Origin: JBNGOQ01 sp050589645
Lineage (GTDB): Bacteria; Bacteroidota; Bacteroidia; Flavobacteriales; Flavobacteriaceae
NCBI RefSeq assembly: GCF_050589645.1
Contig: NZ_JBNGOQ010000004.1
Span: 248,001 to 312,000, forward strand
Reading direction: 5' to 3'
DNA: 64,000 nt
Part shown: positions 1 to 8,563 of the stretch, piece after piece
Numbering within the stretch: the first letter of the stretch is position 1
Layout: each line of letters starts with the position of its first letter
Made by a program: the position numbers and the translations under genes
The notes under the pieces: model-generated
What the model was told of the DNA's origin: nothing
Databases searched by the model: none
Seen by the model: only the letters and a program-made list of their open reading frames with translations

Positions 1-432
1 CTATTTATTCCTGATTGCGATTTCGGTATTGCTGGTCAGTTGCACATCCAACAAAAAAAAGATGGGACCCTTGAAGGTGTTTGGCAATCGATTGGTTATG
101 GACGGGTACCGAACATTGCTTCTGACCGGTTCGAAATGTATGATATTACCCAAATGTCCTGCTTGCCGGTTATTCAGGGAAAGCTGGCCAAATTGAAAGG
201 GGCAGTACATCTTAGTAACGATACTCTCTCGTTCGAATTAGGTTTTGACAGTTATTTTTTTGAGTGCATAAGGGAATTACCGGTTCTCTGTCAACAAAAG
301 GTCCCCGATAGCACCTTGTCTGATTCCATTTTTAATTTTGAGGTGTTTGCGAATACCTTTAAGGAGCAAAAAAATGCCCGACTAAGGATGCTGTTGCTAA
401 AAGTTCTATTCCAAACATTTCATCGAGCATGA
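1..432 (+). pseudogene. Remnant of an S41-type peptidase lipoprotein, cut by the window edge
   Basis: The frame beginning at base 2 reads a hydrophobic lipoprotein signal ending in a LLVSC lipobox, then CTSNKKK. After a run of eight A at 53-60 the coding sense continues in the other frame with EGVWQSIGYGRV and FEMYDITQ, which resemble the N-terminal region of Bacteroidota S41 (tricorn/C-terminal processing) peptidases as I remember them. Similarity stops after VFANTFKE and a stop lies at 430-432, so the PDZ and catalytic regions are missing. A frameshift in the A run plus loss of the 3' part make this a decayed gene. A sequencing slip in the homopolymer could explain the frameshift but not the lost catalytic part. 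The family call is from memory only. Confidence 0.45.
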
Positions 433-446
433 GGAATTCCGAAAGA

Positions 447-1790
447 TTAATCCCCTGAAATCGCTATGTGCGCTATTTCCCCGGATGCCAAATCCAGGAT
501 TTTCAGGGTAGAGCCGCCCATAAAAAAGGGATTGACGGGCGCCGCAAACGCAATTTTCCTGCCATCGGGCGAAGGGGAAGGGAACCAGGCATCTTCTCCA
601 TAGTTTGTAATAATCCTTTTGTTTAACCCATCCTGGTCCATCATGGCAAGTTGGTTGCGCATAGTGGCCCCTGTCTCATAATAACCTGTAACCAAGGAAT
701 TGCCACCTGGGATCCAGACGGGGGTCCACCACCAGTTTTTTTGCGTCAACAGTGCGCTTTCCCCTGTGTTCATATCCAGTTTTACCAAGGAGTAGGAATT
801 TTGGGAAAGCTGAACATCGTACACCACAAGTCCGTCCTTATTTATGGTCGGGTTGCTCTTTATTCCCTTTGAACGGGTAAGGCGGGTATATGTTTTTTCC
901 GTGATATCCACCGTATAGAGATCATTGGCATCCGGACCGTCCTGATTCACGAAAACAACACGGTTTCCGTCAAAGGACCAGCAGGGAAACGACTTGGTTC
1001 CCTTGAGCCCCTTCTGATCCGTAAGTTTTTTTTCTTCAGACCCATCTGACCTTATCAAAAAAAGTTCCTTGCCGCCACTGTATAATTCGGAACGATGAAA
1101 AACGATCCATTTCCCATCAGGAGACCATTTTGGGGCCATCTCGTTTTCCCGGGTATAGGTAAGACGTCGCAATGCCCGATGCTTAAGGTTATATACATAG
1201 AGGTCATAGCTTCCACTGCCATTCAGGGCGGCCTGCATGATCAGTTCCTCCCCGTTCGGGGACCAATCCAGGTATTGTACTTGCGGACTAAAGGGCAACG
1301 CCCGAATTTTCCGCAGCAACTTTTTAAAGGCCTCCTTGGTCTTCAAGGCCTCATAATATGGACTTGACGAAATGGTGGCAAGGTCTGTAAAACCGGAATT
1401 GTATAAATTGGTAAAACCGCTTTCCACGGATTTCTCCAGATAGCGAACCCCCGACTCAAAGTCGCCCAGTTTTAGATAGGCATCCGCAATGAAAAAGAAG
1501 ACCGTATTCCTGTACTCCGGGGTAACCGCCAGTTTTTCAAATACCGCTATGGCTTTTTCATGGTCGTTGGAAGCGCGATAGGCATGGGCCAATTGGTTGA
1601 GCGCATAGGAGTTGGAAGTGTCTTTTTTTACCACCCCCTGGAAGATTGCTATGCTTTTGTCGAGGTCTATGGTCCAAAGGCTATCGCCTTCGGCCACGGC
1701 GCTAACATGTGCCTCCGTTTGGCCTATGGCATAAAACGCAAACAGCGTAATTAAAAATTGAACAAAGGATTTAGCATGGATTCCATGCAT
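447..1790 (-). CDS. Secreted TPR and TolB-like (PD40 beta-propeller) protein
   Basis: The 447-residue product starts with a signal peptide (about residues 1-27). Residues 40-125 look like tetratricopeptide helices (LNQLAHAYRASNDHEKA, ADAYLKLGDFESGVRYL). A chain of PD40/WD40-like blades follows, each marked by WSPNG, WSPDG or WSFDG near residues 176, 222, 271 and about 411. Such proteins are periplasmic or outer-membrane associated and probably act in binding or scaffolding; no catalytic residues are visible. It converges on the peptidase remnant and is separated by about 130 bp from the acetyltransferase gene, which lies upstream on the same strand. The precise role is unknown. Confidence 0.75.
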   Translation of the reverse strand: MHGIHAKSFVQFLITLFAFYAIGQTEAHVSAVAEGDSLWTIDLDKSIAIFQGVVKKDTSNSYALNQLAHAYRASNDHEKAIAVFEKLAVTPEYRNTVFFFIADAYLKLGDFESGVRYLEKSVESGFTNLYNSGFTDLATISSSPYYEALKTKEAFKKLLRKIRALPFSPQVQYLDWSPNGEELIMQAALNGSGSYDLYVYNLKHRALRRLTYTRENEMAPKWSPDGKWIVFHRSELYSGGKELFLIRSDGSEEKKLTDQKGLKGTKSFPCWSFDGNRVVFVNQDGPDANDLYTVDITEKTYTRLTRSKGIKSNPTINKDGLVVYDVQLSQNSYSLVKLDMNTGESALLTQKNWWWTPVWIPGGNSLVTGYYETGATMRNQLAMMDQDGLNKRIITNYGEDAWFPSPSPDGRKIAFAAPVNPFFMGGSTLKILDLASGEIAHIAISGD

Positions 1791-1919
1791 GATCGGCGTA
1801 TTGTGGTTTTAAGCAATAATACTCCAAAAAGTGGGGAAGTAATATGCTGCCAGGGCCGAAAAAGTTCGAATACCTGCAAGAATACAACTTGGCATCCGTT
1901 CTATTGCGGTTCTAGGGGT

Positions 1920-2456
1920 TCAGTCGAAAATCCTACCGTAATAATTTAGATCTACCAGTTGGTTGCGGGTGGTGATATAGTCACGCCTTATGGTACCCTC
2001 CAGGGTAAAACCATTGTTAAGAGCAACCTTTATGCTGCCCTGGTTTTCCGAGCCAACCCTGCACAACAACTTTTTAAAGCGATAGGTTGATATAAGGTAT
2101 TGGATGAAAGGCTCCAGGGCTTTGGAGATAATACCCTGACCTTCGAACCCGGCGTCGATGAAATAGCCCAATTCGGCCTTGGGGATGGTAAGGTCAATAT
2201 TTTTGACATCGAGGAATCCAATATAATCGGTCTTTCCGGGTTTGGAAACGGTGTAGGGTAGGTAGGCTTTTTCCTTTCTGAGTTTGGCGATAGTCTGGCA
2301 ATAGGCCATTGTTTCTTCCAAGGATCGGGTCTTGCGGACTGTTCCTGCAAAAAAATCCTCCAGTCGGGGCCTGTTTTTTTCTATAAGGGCATAGAACAAT
2401 TCTGGTTTTGCCGTATCCAGTTCGCTAATGTAATAATCGCCTAAATCTATTTTCAT
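1920..2456 (-). CDS. GNAT-family N-acetyltransferase (RimJ/RimL-like)
   Basis: This 178-residue protein has the usual RimJ/RimL layout: an N-terminal strand-helix region, the central ELGYFIDAGFEGQGI segment that forms the acetyl-CoA pyrophosphate-binding loop (Q/R-x-x-G-x-G/A type, here EGQGI), and the C-terminal ENQGSIKVALNNGF motif typical of the family. Members move an acetyl group from acetyl-CoA to an amino group of ribosomal proteins, small molecules or peptides; the substrate here cannot be told. It is a cytosolic single gene with its own upstream gap of about 260 bp. The length is normal and the start codon is the only sensible ATG. Confidence 0.85.
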   Translation of the reverse strand: MKIDLGDYYISELDTAKPELFYALIEKNRPRLEDFFAGTVRKTRSLEETMAYCQTIAKLRKEKAYLPYTVSKPGKTDYIGFLDVKNIDLTIPKAELGYFIDAGFEGQGIISKALEPFIQYLISTYRFKKLLCRVGSENQGSIKVALNNGFTLEGTIRRDYITTRNQLVDLNYYGRIFD

Positions 2457-2652
2457 GGGAACATCAAACAGCGGTCAAGATACTTTTTTTTGCACATACG
2501 GGAAGCGCCAGATATCAGTTTGTGCAGTGCAGACCACAAAAAGGCCTACTTACGCAACATTAATTTTCCCTTGACGGATCACTGCCCTACTTTTATCACA
2601 TAATAATTAACAAGACGACCCAAATTTTTTCATTTTCATATAGTGTTCTCGT

Positions 2653-2687
2653 AAAAGAGCCTTGTCTTAACCGATAAGGCTCTTTTT
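2653..2687 (-). terminator. Rho-independent terminator, usable in both directions
   Basis: Perfect 11-bp arms AAAAGAGCCTT (2653-2663) and AAGGCTCTTTT (2676-2686) with a 12-base loop and a T run on either strand. It lies just past the stop of the minus-strand membrane-protein gene that ends at 2714, which it most likely terminates. Confidence 0.8.
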
Positions 2688-2713
2688 AGTTTTCCCTGTC
2701 TTCAATCCGTAAG

Positions 2714-3235
2714 CTAACCGGCCGTTTTTTGGGAGATTTGTCCTTCTCCAGAAACGTATTGTGCTGTTATCAAGGCAATGGGTACACCTACCAAAACCAT
2801 GTGCCATATGATTCCAATGGCTGCCAGTCCTGAATCAAAGGGACTTTTGGGGATATTGGTCGCCGGCAATATCAACAGGTTCATTACCAACCAAATACCC
2901 AAGCCAAAGATTAGCCCAGAGGCTATTTTATGGCTACGCAATACGGCTATTTTTGAATATAGATAAAAGTAAATGATTGCACAGGTATAGGCAATTACAA
3001 AGTGAAAGAAAAACCCAACAAGTACCATATATCCACCTCCATTAATAGCTGTTGGGCCATAAATTCCGCTGGCAATAAATTGCAATACCTGCAGCGGGTT
3101 AAGGTCAAAATAAACGTAGTACACCAGTATTCCGGCCAAGGAATCCAAAATCCCCGCCACCAAACCCGACCAGAAAATCGTTTTGGCGACGCTGGATGAT
3201 TTTGCAAAATTAAACATAGATTTTGTCTGTGTCAT
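2714..3235 (-). CDS. Four-helix integral membrane protein of unknown function
   Basis: About 173 residues. Four hydrophobic segments are visible (IFWSGLVAGILDSLAGILVYY; MVLVGFFFHFVIAYTCAIIYF; IASGLIFGLGIWLVMNLLILP; GIIWHMVLVGVPIALI), so it should sit in the inner membrane. The helix arrangement recalls the DUF1440/YagU-like group, but I cannot confirm this. I use the ATG at 3235 (MTQTKSMF) because the longer frame starts only with TTG at 3271. A Crp/Fnr-type regulator lies about 110 bp upstream on the same strand and may control it. The terminator at 2653-2687 follows it. Confidence 0.6.
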   Translation of the reverse strand: MTQTKSMFNFAKSSSVAKTIFWSGLVAGILDSLAGILVYYVYFDLNPLQVLQFIASGIYGPTAINGGGYMVLVGFFFHFVIAYTCAIIYFYLYSKIAVLRSHKIASGLIFGLGIWLVMNLLILPATNIPKSPFDSGLAAIGIIWHMVLVGVPIALITAQYVSGEGQISQKTAG

Positions 3236-3344
3236 GATTGTCTTCTTTAATTGTTTTATTGATGAGGACAAAGATGCTGGGAAGTTTAAGGTTTGACAAT
3301 CGGATAGTTTAACAAATTAGGTTCAACTAGCAGAACATTGCAAG

Positions 3345-3926
3345 CTACCTGTTAGCAAGCTGATTGCGTATTTCACTGAGATATTGTTTGGTAATTCCGA
3401 GATAGGATGCAATCATATATTGTGGAACGCGTTGCTCCAGTTGTGGATATAAGTCGGAGAAAATCAAGTAACGCTCCTTGGCCGGCAGACTAAAGTTCCT
3501 GACGATTCTTTTTTCCGAGGCTACAAAGGCATTTTGGACAATGATCCTAAAAAAACGTTCAAAACTGGGAATCAGGGCAAACAGTTCCTGAAGGGTATCA
3601 TATGAAAACTGTAAGACTTCGGTGGGCTCAAGACATTGTACATTATAATCCGCTGGCGTTCTATTGATGAAACTGCCCATATCGGCGGTCCACCAGTTTT
3701 CGATGGCAAAACGAACAATGTGCTCGTGCCCCTCCGGATCTACATGGAAGGTTCTTAGGCAGCCCTTGACCACAAAACTGTCGTACAGGCAAATATCACC
3801 TTGCTGTACAAGATATTGACCCTTTAGATAACTTCGATACGTTAGCTTGGACACCAAAATGTCCTTTTCTTCCGTCGTTAAGGTAATAAAGGTAGACAGA
3901 TAGTCAAAAAGGAGCTGCTCTTTCAT
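3345..3926 (-). CDS. Crp/Fnr-family transcriptional regulator
   Basis: The 193-residue protein (start ATG at 3926, MKEQLLFDYLS) has an N-terminal cyclic-nucleotide-binding-like beta-roll (YLKGQYLVQQGDICLYDSFV, about residues 32-115) and a short C-terminal helix-turn-helix (MIASYLGITKQYLSEIRNQL). This is the usual form of the single-domain Bacteroidota Crp/Fnr regulators, whose beta-roll often lacks cAMP-contacting residues, so the ligand is unknown. No cysteine cluster for an Fe-S centre is visible. The frame is open further upstream to 4046, but that would overlap the next gene. It probably regulates itself and the membrane protein downstream. Confidence 0.8.
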   Translation of the reverse strand: MKEQLLFDYLSTFITLTTEEKDILVSKLTYRSYLKGQYLVQQGDICLYDSFVVKGCLRTFHVDPEGHEHIVRFAIENWWTADMGSFINRTPADYNVQCLEPTEVLQFSYDTLQELFALIPSFERFFRIIVQNAFVASEKRIVRNFSLPAKERYLIFSDLYPQLEQRVPQYMIASYLGITKQYLSEIRNQLANR

Positions 3927-4018
3927 GTTTCCCCGAAAATGGCAAGAAACGCCAAGTTGCTTCAAAGTTAAGCCTTCAAGCGCAACAAACCGATATGGGC
4001 TATCATTTTTTGGAACCT

Positions 4019-4234
4019 TTACAAGGACCCCAGTTTTTTTGCCCAAACACCATCCGCCTTACTCACCCTATTGGGCAGTATCCGAAATAGGAACTTGGCC
4101 ACTCCGTTGGAAAAAAGATAGGTTCGGTTATCGAGGGTCAAGCTGTGTTTTCCACCCATAACATCCGTTTTTCCGGTACTTACCGCAAACGCGCAACGTC
4201 CGTCGTAGGCGGTATTCATAGGATTGTTTTCCAT
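4019..4234 (-). CDS. Small YHS-like domain protein
   Basis: A 71-residue protein whose pattern GRCAFAVSTGKTDVMGGKHS, then YLFSNGVAKFLF, resembles the YHS-type fold, a short treble-clef-like module often attached to metal-handling or redox proteins. The usual paired metal-binding cysteines are not complete (only one Cys), so metal binding is doubtful. It lies directly downstream of the YciI-like gene (22-bp gap) on the same strand and may be co-transcribed with it and with the sigma-factor gene. The function is unknown. Confidence 0.5.
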   Translation of the reverse strand: MENNPMNTAYDGRCAFAVSTGKTDVMGGKHSLTLDNRTYLFSNGVAKFLFRILPNRVSKADGVWAKKLGSL

Positions 4235-4256
4235 AATCTTGTTTTTGTCGTGAAAC

Positions 4257-4613
4257 TTAATTGATACCCTCCATACGTTTTATGGGGCGGATTTCTATGA
4301 TGGCCTGCTCCTCATCAAAAATGGGATTTGCCTTGGCGATATTGATTGCTGCGGCAAGATCTTCGGCAACAATGTGAAAGTAGCCGGTAATCACTTCTTT
4401 GGATTCGTTGAACGGGCCGTCCTTGAACACACCGCCTTTACCCTGAACCACGGCTCCGCCCATCTCCAAGGGTTGAGCTCCTTTTAGGGTTCCGGACTCC
4501 ATTAATCCCCCGATGTAACCGCCAATTTTTTGAACATGTGCCTGTTGTTCTTCAGGGGACAATGACAATAGATGGTCCCCATTTGTTTTGATAAATAACA
4601 TAAATTCTTGCAT
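4257..4613 (-). CDS. YciI/DGPF-domain protein (ECF42 partner)
   Basis: At 118 residues it has the family hallmark FKDGPFNESKEVITGYF, where DGPF gives the group its older name, followed by the ferredoxin-like helix AEDLAAAINIAKANP. YciI-like proteins are small dimeric alpha/beta barrels. In ECF42 loci they occur next to the sigma factor and are often its targets. Here the gene is about 135 bp downstream of such a sigma factor, on the same strand. The biochemical reaction is not established. The domain assignment is firm and the functional link is inferred from neighbourhood. Confidence 0.85.
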   Translation of the reverse strand: MQEFMLFIKTNGDHLLSLSPEEQQAHVQKIGGYIGGLMESGTLKGAQPLEMGGAVVQGKGGVFKDGPFNESKEVITGYFHIVAEDLAAAINIAKANPIFDEEQAIIEIRPIKRMEGIN

Positions 4614-4747
4614 GATACTATTTTTAATAACCGTTAATTAATGTCTATTACCTCTTAGTCAATCGGTAATCTAAAAAAGGGACATGGAAAGTAAAAAAAA
4701 GTGAAACAGCTTTTAGTTAAGCATATAATATAATGATAGTCAATTGA

Positions 4748-6028
4748 TTACAAATCATCGATTTTTTTCAATTTATCCAGAATATCCGATTTGGCTTTTT
4801 TGTTTGGAGAGAGACCCAGTGCTTTTTTCAATAATTCGGAAGCTTTTTTGACCTCCCCAATTTGAAAATGCAGTTCTGCCCGCACAGTGTAATAGGGCAT
4901 GTAACTTTGCAGGGCGGTGATGTCATTTATCCCTTCAATGGCCATAAGTGCTTCCCTGGCATTCGCTGTTTTGGCAAGTACCACGGCCCTATTGAGTTGC
5001 ACTATGGGCGAATCGTCCAATAGGACAAGATTGTCGTATAGGGACAAGATCCCTTCCCAGTTCGTGGACCCAAAATCTTTAGCGGTACAGTGATGCGCGG
5101 AAATCGTAGCCAATATGTGGTACAGGGATACCTGATCATGCTGTGCGGCAAAACTCAAATAACGGAGCCCCTTTTGGATTAGTGCCTGGTCCCACTTATC
5201 ACGGTCCTGATGTTCCAAATCCACTAAGTTTCCGAAAGTGTCGGTCCGGGACGCAAAACGGGAAACGTTGAAGGACATAAGGGCTAGCAAAGCGGATATC
5301 TGGGACGTATTCACAATGTTGGGGTTGGAAGCTACCATTTCGGCAAGCCGAATAGCTTCTTCGCAGAGTTCGTACCGAATGGCCTCCTGGCCACTCGAGG
5401 CATGGTACCCTTCGTTGAACAGAAGGTAAATGACCTCCATAATACTCGCTAGCCTAGGTTCCAGATCCTTGCCAGTGGGCACCTCAAAGGGTATGTTGGC
5501 CGCTTGGATGCTTTTTCGTGCCCGAACGAGTCTTTTATTGATGTTCTCATTAGTGGTCAAAAAGGCCTTGGCTATTTCTGGAATGCTAAAGCCGCAAAGT
5601 GTTTTGAGGGTAAGGGCCACCTGCGAGTCCTTGGAAACCGAAGGATGGCAACAGGTAAACATCATACGCAGTTGGTCATCGGCAATTTCCCTGTCCGTGA
5701 AAATATGATCTAAGGCAGGTTCAAGCGTCCATTCGGACTGCAAGTGGTGCACCACCTTGGAGGTATAGGCTCTTTTGTATTTCTCCCTATTGACCAGATT
5801 TACCGCCTTGTATTTTGCTACCTTATAGATCCAACCCATGGCATTTTCGGGAACGCCGGTATACGCCCATTGCCTTAAAGCCTCTAGCATAGCCTCCTGC
5901 ACAACATCCTCGGCAAGTTCTATATTATTGACCCCAAAAGTTTTGGTAAGTACAGCAACCAGCTTACCGTATTCACGGCGGTACAGATGATCCACTTCCT
6001 CTGGTATATTTCTGCTTTCCTCCTGCAT
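4748..6028 (-). CDS. ECF42-type RNA polymerase sigma factor with TPR extension
   Basis: About 426 residues. The N-terminal half has sigma region 2 (AEDVVQEAMLEALRQW, then GWIYKVAKYKAVNLVNREK) and region 4 (LTLKTLCGFSIPEIAKAF, followed by a helix-turn-helix with NINKRLVRARKSI). The C-terminal half is a long helical extension with TPR-like pairs (LNRAVVLAKTANAREALMAI, AELHFQIGEVKKASELLKKA). This layout, without an anti-sigma gene and with a DGPF/YciI protein alongside, defines the ECF42 group, in which the extension is thought to control activity. The frame is open to ATG 6052; I prefer 6028 (MQEESRN) because conserved sequence starts soon after it. Confidence 0.85.
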   Translation of the reverse strand: MQEESRNIPEEVDHLYRREYGKLVAVLTKTFGVNNIELAEDVVQEAMLEALRQWAYTGVPENAMGWIYKVAKYKAVNLVNREKYKRAYTSKVVHHLQSEWTLEPALDHIFTDREIADDQLRMMFTCCHPSVSKDSQVALTLKTLCGFSIPEIAKAFLTTNENINKRLVRARKSIQAANIPFEVPTGKDLEPRLASIMEVIYLLFNEGYHASSGQEAIRYELCEEAIRLAEMVASNPNIVNTSQISALLALMSFNVSRFASRTDTFGNLVDLEHQDRDKWDQALIQKGLRYLSFAAQHDQVSLYHILATISAHHCTAKDFGSTNWEGILSLYDNLVLLDDSPIVQLNRAVVLAKTANAREALMAIEGINDITALQSYMPYYTVRAELHFQIGEVKKASELLKKALGLSPNKKAKSDILDKLKKIDDL

Positions 6029-6108
6029 TTTCCAATGGGTCTTTAGCCACATTAAATATACCGATATCCCTGTTAAGTTGCTAGCTCTGATGGACGATAT
6101 TGCCTACC

Positions 6109-7635
6109 TTAAAAGCTGTAGGTTCCCAAGGGTGCTGTTTTGGGCCTGGTTTCTGTCCTTCCCGATTTTGAAACAGCAGAGATATAATATTCAACCCTAT
6201 GTTCGGTTGTGTCGGCGGGAATTTCTGCAAAAAAATGATTGGAATCCGTTTGTTGCTCCAAGGGCACTACGTTCCACGCTTTGGAACCCTGCAACCGCCA
6301 GAAAAGTTGGGCCTTTCCTTTTTCGAGGCCTTTTTGGCTATAATCGATTATAGTGGCATGGACCTGTTGCTTGTCGTTTTTGGCGTCCTTGGCGTCAATT
6401 TTTTTTAGGCTCATAAAGAGCATTTCGGGGTCCCATATGGCTCGGACCCTACAATGCAGGGCATCGCCCTGGTTCCATCCATAGGTCCTGTAATGCGCTT
6501 TCATTTCGGGGGTGGTAATGGGCTCCTCCAAAAGGGGAAATGCAAACCCTTTGATTGCATAACCCGGCATCACCTCCGACCAGCGCTTTAGGGCCAAGCT
6601 ATCCTGTGCGATATCGAACAACGGAACATAGACCGTTTTGTTGACAATAAGCGAATTGGTGTAGGCCGCCAGCCGTTCTCCCCGGTACCTGTCCGTCTTG
6701 ATCCTCAAGATGGTATAGGGTCTTCCGTAGGCCGATTTGAGTCGCGACAGCTCATCGGTTACAATGTTCTCATAGATATTGTGGAGTTCGTGATCGGATG
6801 GGGGCTCAGCGACCAAGAGGGTCTCCTCGTCCAACAATTTCATAAAACAATCGATATGTTGGATACCGTATTTTTCAAAATTGGAGATGATATGGTATTG
6901 GGTTATGCCCAACAGCGCTTTGTTCAGTTGGCGAAGGCGTTTCTCGGAAATACCGTCGTATCGGTTTTCGTTGGCAATGACGCAGGTAGAAAAGGCGGTT
7001 CCCAAACCATCGGACAGTACGTTTCCACCGGTATTGATAAAGGGGAGTTCAAGAATTTCCATACCCAGTTGCTCCCCCATAGGTCCGGTTGCCTTGTCAT
7101 CAATTTCAGTAAGGTTCACTTTTTCCCCATTTTCCAAACGCCGCTTTCTTTCCGGGGTCATGTTCAAAAATCGCAACGAATCATTACAAGCCCTATCGGT
7201 AAACGGCGTGGCGTAGGGGTATTTGCCATCCCCGAGCTTCATTTGCTTCTTGGGAGTAAACACCGCACTGGGGCCCCAATCCCGAACCCACCATGCATCG
7301 GTGCCCTGGGGTGCATGCACAAAGGTAACGCGCTGCATGTCCATGCCCCATCTTTTATACCATTCCGTGGCCTGCCGTTCTGCTGTTTCATCAACCACCA
7401 AGGTATACAGATGCCCATCTTTGGCCAGCTCAACGGCCAGTTTATAGGGAATACTGAGCGGCCATACGACCATGGTACCCAAGGCCGGCTCCCATTCTGC
7501 CGCCACTCTGTTGTGGTTGGCTTGGGTGTAATAATTAGGCTCCAAGGTCGGCAACACTTTCTTGGGTGTCCCGGAGCAGGAACATAACCAAAAAACGACG
7601 AGGACGGTTATTGTTTTTAAGCGGTTCATCGGCAT
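6109..7635 (-). CDS. Peptidylarginine-deiminase-like lipoprotein (PAD_porph family)
   Basis: The 508-residue protein starts with a lipoprotein signal (lipobox LCSC, Cys20 or Cys18) and should be membrane anchored outside the cytoplasm. The deiminase core shows the expected catalytic set by comparison with Porphyromonas PPAD and agmatine deiminases: Asp119 in WWVRDWGP, His260 and Asp262 in QHIDC, Asn327 in TNSL, and nucleophile Cys395 in GDALHCR. Such enzymes turn guanidino groups of arginine or agmatine into ureido groups with release of ammonia. Residues from about 425 form an Ig-like C-terminal domain, also found in PPAD. ATG 7629 is an alternative start. The substrate, peptide-bound or free, is undetermined. 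Confidence 0.8.
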   Translation of the reverse strand: MPMNRLKTITVLVVFWLCSCSGTPKKVLPTLEPNYYTQANHNRVAAEWEPALGTMVVWPLSIPYKLAVELAKDGHLYTLVVDETAERQATEWYKRWGMDMQRVTFVHAPQGTDAWWVRDWGPSAVFTPKKQMKLGDGKYPYATPFTDRACNDSLRFLNMTPERKRRLENGEKVNLTEIDDKATGPMGEQLGMEILELPFINTGGNVLSDGLGTAFSTCVIANENRYDGISEKRLRQLNKALLGITQYHIISNFEKYGIQHIDCFMKLLDEETLLVAEPPSDHELHNIYENIVTDELSRLKSAYGRPYTILRIKTDRYRGERLAAYTNSLIVNKTVYVPLFDIAQDSLALKRWSEVMPGYAIKGFAFPLLEEPITTPEMKAHYRTYGWNQGDALHCRVRAIWDPEMLFMSLKKIDAKDAKNDKQQVHATIIDYSQKGLEKGKAQLFWRLQGSKAWNVVPLEQQTDSNHFFAEIPADTTEHRVEYYISAVSKSGRTETRPKTAPLGTYSF

Positions 7636-7698
7636 AAAGATATACGTTTATATGGCAATCAGGGATTTAATCGCTGGACCCATATCCTGCTAAAAGCC

Positions 7699-8526
7699 TC
7701 AATTTTTGTCGGTCGAGTTTTCTTCCTTGTCCGGATCTAAAAATGCCAGTGTTGTTGCAATAAAGTTGGACCTGTTGGTGTCGTTTATTGGAATGTGCCC
7801 CTGGTCGGGGAGCACCCATAAACTTGAGTGGGGAAGGTGGGCATGCAGGGCAAATGCTGCCTGCACGCCTAATATTTCATCCCTATCACCTGAAACGACA
7901 AGGGTTTTGGCTTTAATGGCCCTAAGCGATTCATCGCTAAGCCTAATCTCATAATTTAGTTCTGGATCAAATAACGCCTTGATCTGTGGGTCACCATGGA
8001 CGTGGGTTTTCTTCAACTGTTCAATGAACTGTGCAGGGAGGTCATCGAAATTAAATTTGTCGTCGAGCGTGTTGTTGTCTTTTCCGCTATAATTGTGAGC
8101 GGCTCCAATGAGTACCATGGCCTCTACCCGGTTCGGGTGCAAGCTTGCAAGTTGTAGCAACGTAATTCCTCCAAAACTCAGGCCAATGGCCTTAACCTTC
8201 TTTAAGCTTAGATGATCTAGCAACGCTATAAGGTCGTCAGCGGTTTTTTTAATTGAAAAATCCTTAGCAAGGGGTGTGCTTCTACCGTGCCCCCTGAGGT
8301 CAACGGCATATACCTCAAAGGTCTTGGCGTAATCCGGGATGTAGGCGGACCAAAACTGGGAAGATTGGGTCCACCCGTGAAGCAGCAACAGCGGCTTCCC
8401 TTCTCCATATACTTCGTAGTACAGGTCTATATCGTTTACCCGAACGGTATCGGTTTTCTTGGGAAGCTGTCCATAGCTCTGTTCGGCCAAGAAGATTATA
8501 AGGAACAAGGATAGGATGGTCTTCAT
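7699..8526 (-). CDS. Secreted alpha/beta-fold hydrolase
   Basis: Translation from ATG 8526 gives 275 residues beginning with a signal peptide that ends SYGQ. The fold markers are LLLHGWTQ (oxyanion region), the nucleophile elbow GLSFGG, a late Asp in SGDRDE and His in DQGHI. It fits esterase, lipase or epoxide-hydrolase-like members of the superfamily; the substrate is unknown. A longer frame to 8577 would overlap the upstream serine-hydrolase gene, and the signal peptide decides the start. With 38 bp between them, the two hydrolases are probably co-transcribed. Confidence 0.8.
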   Translation of the reverse strand: MKTILSLFLIIFLAEQSYGQLPKKTDTVRVNDIDLYYEVYGEGKPLLLLHGWTQSSQFWSAYIPDYAKTFEVYAVDLRGHGRSTPLAKDFSIKKTADDLIALLDHLSLKKVKAIGLSFGGITLLQLASLHPNRVEAMVLIGAAHNYSGKDNNTLDDKFNFDDLPAQFIEQLKKTHVHGDPQIKALFDPELNYEIRLSDESLRAIKAKTLVVSGDRDEILGVQAAFALHAHLPHSSLWVLPDQGHIPINDTNRSNFIATTLAFLDPDKEENSTDKN

Positions 8527-8563
8527 TATTCTGTTTTTAGCTATGCACGGCGGCAAAGGGTTG

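Noticed and set aside
6781..7587. Plus-strand open frame of 268 codons opposite the deiminase gene
   Set aside because: The minus-strand frame has signal peptide, catalytic residues and full length; the plus frame has none.
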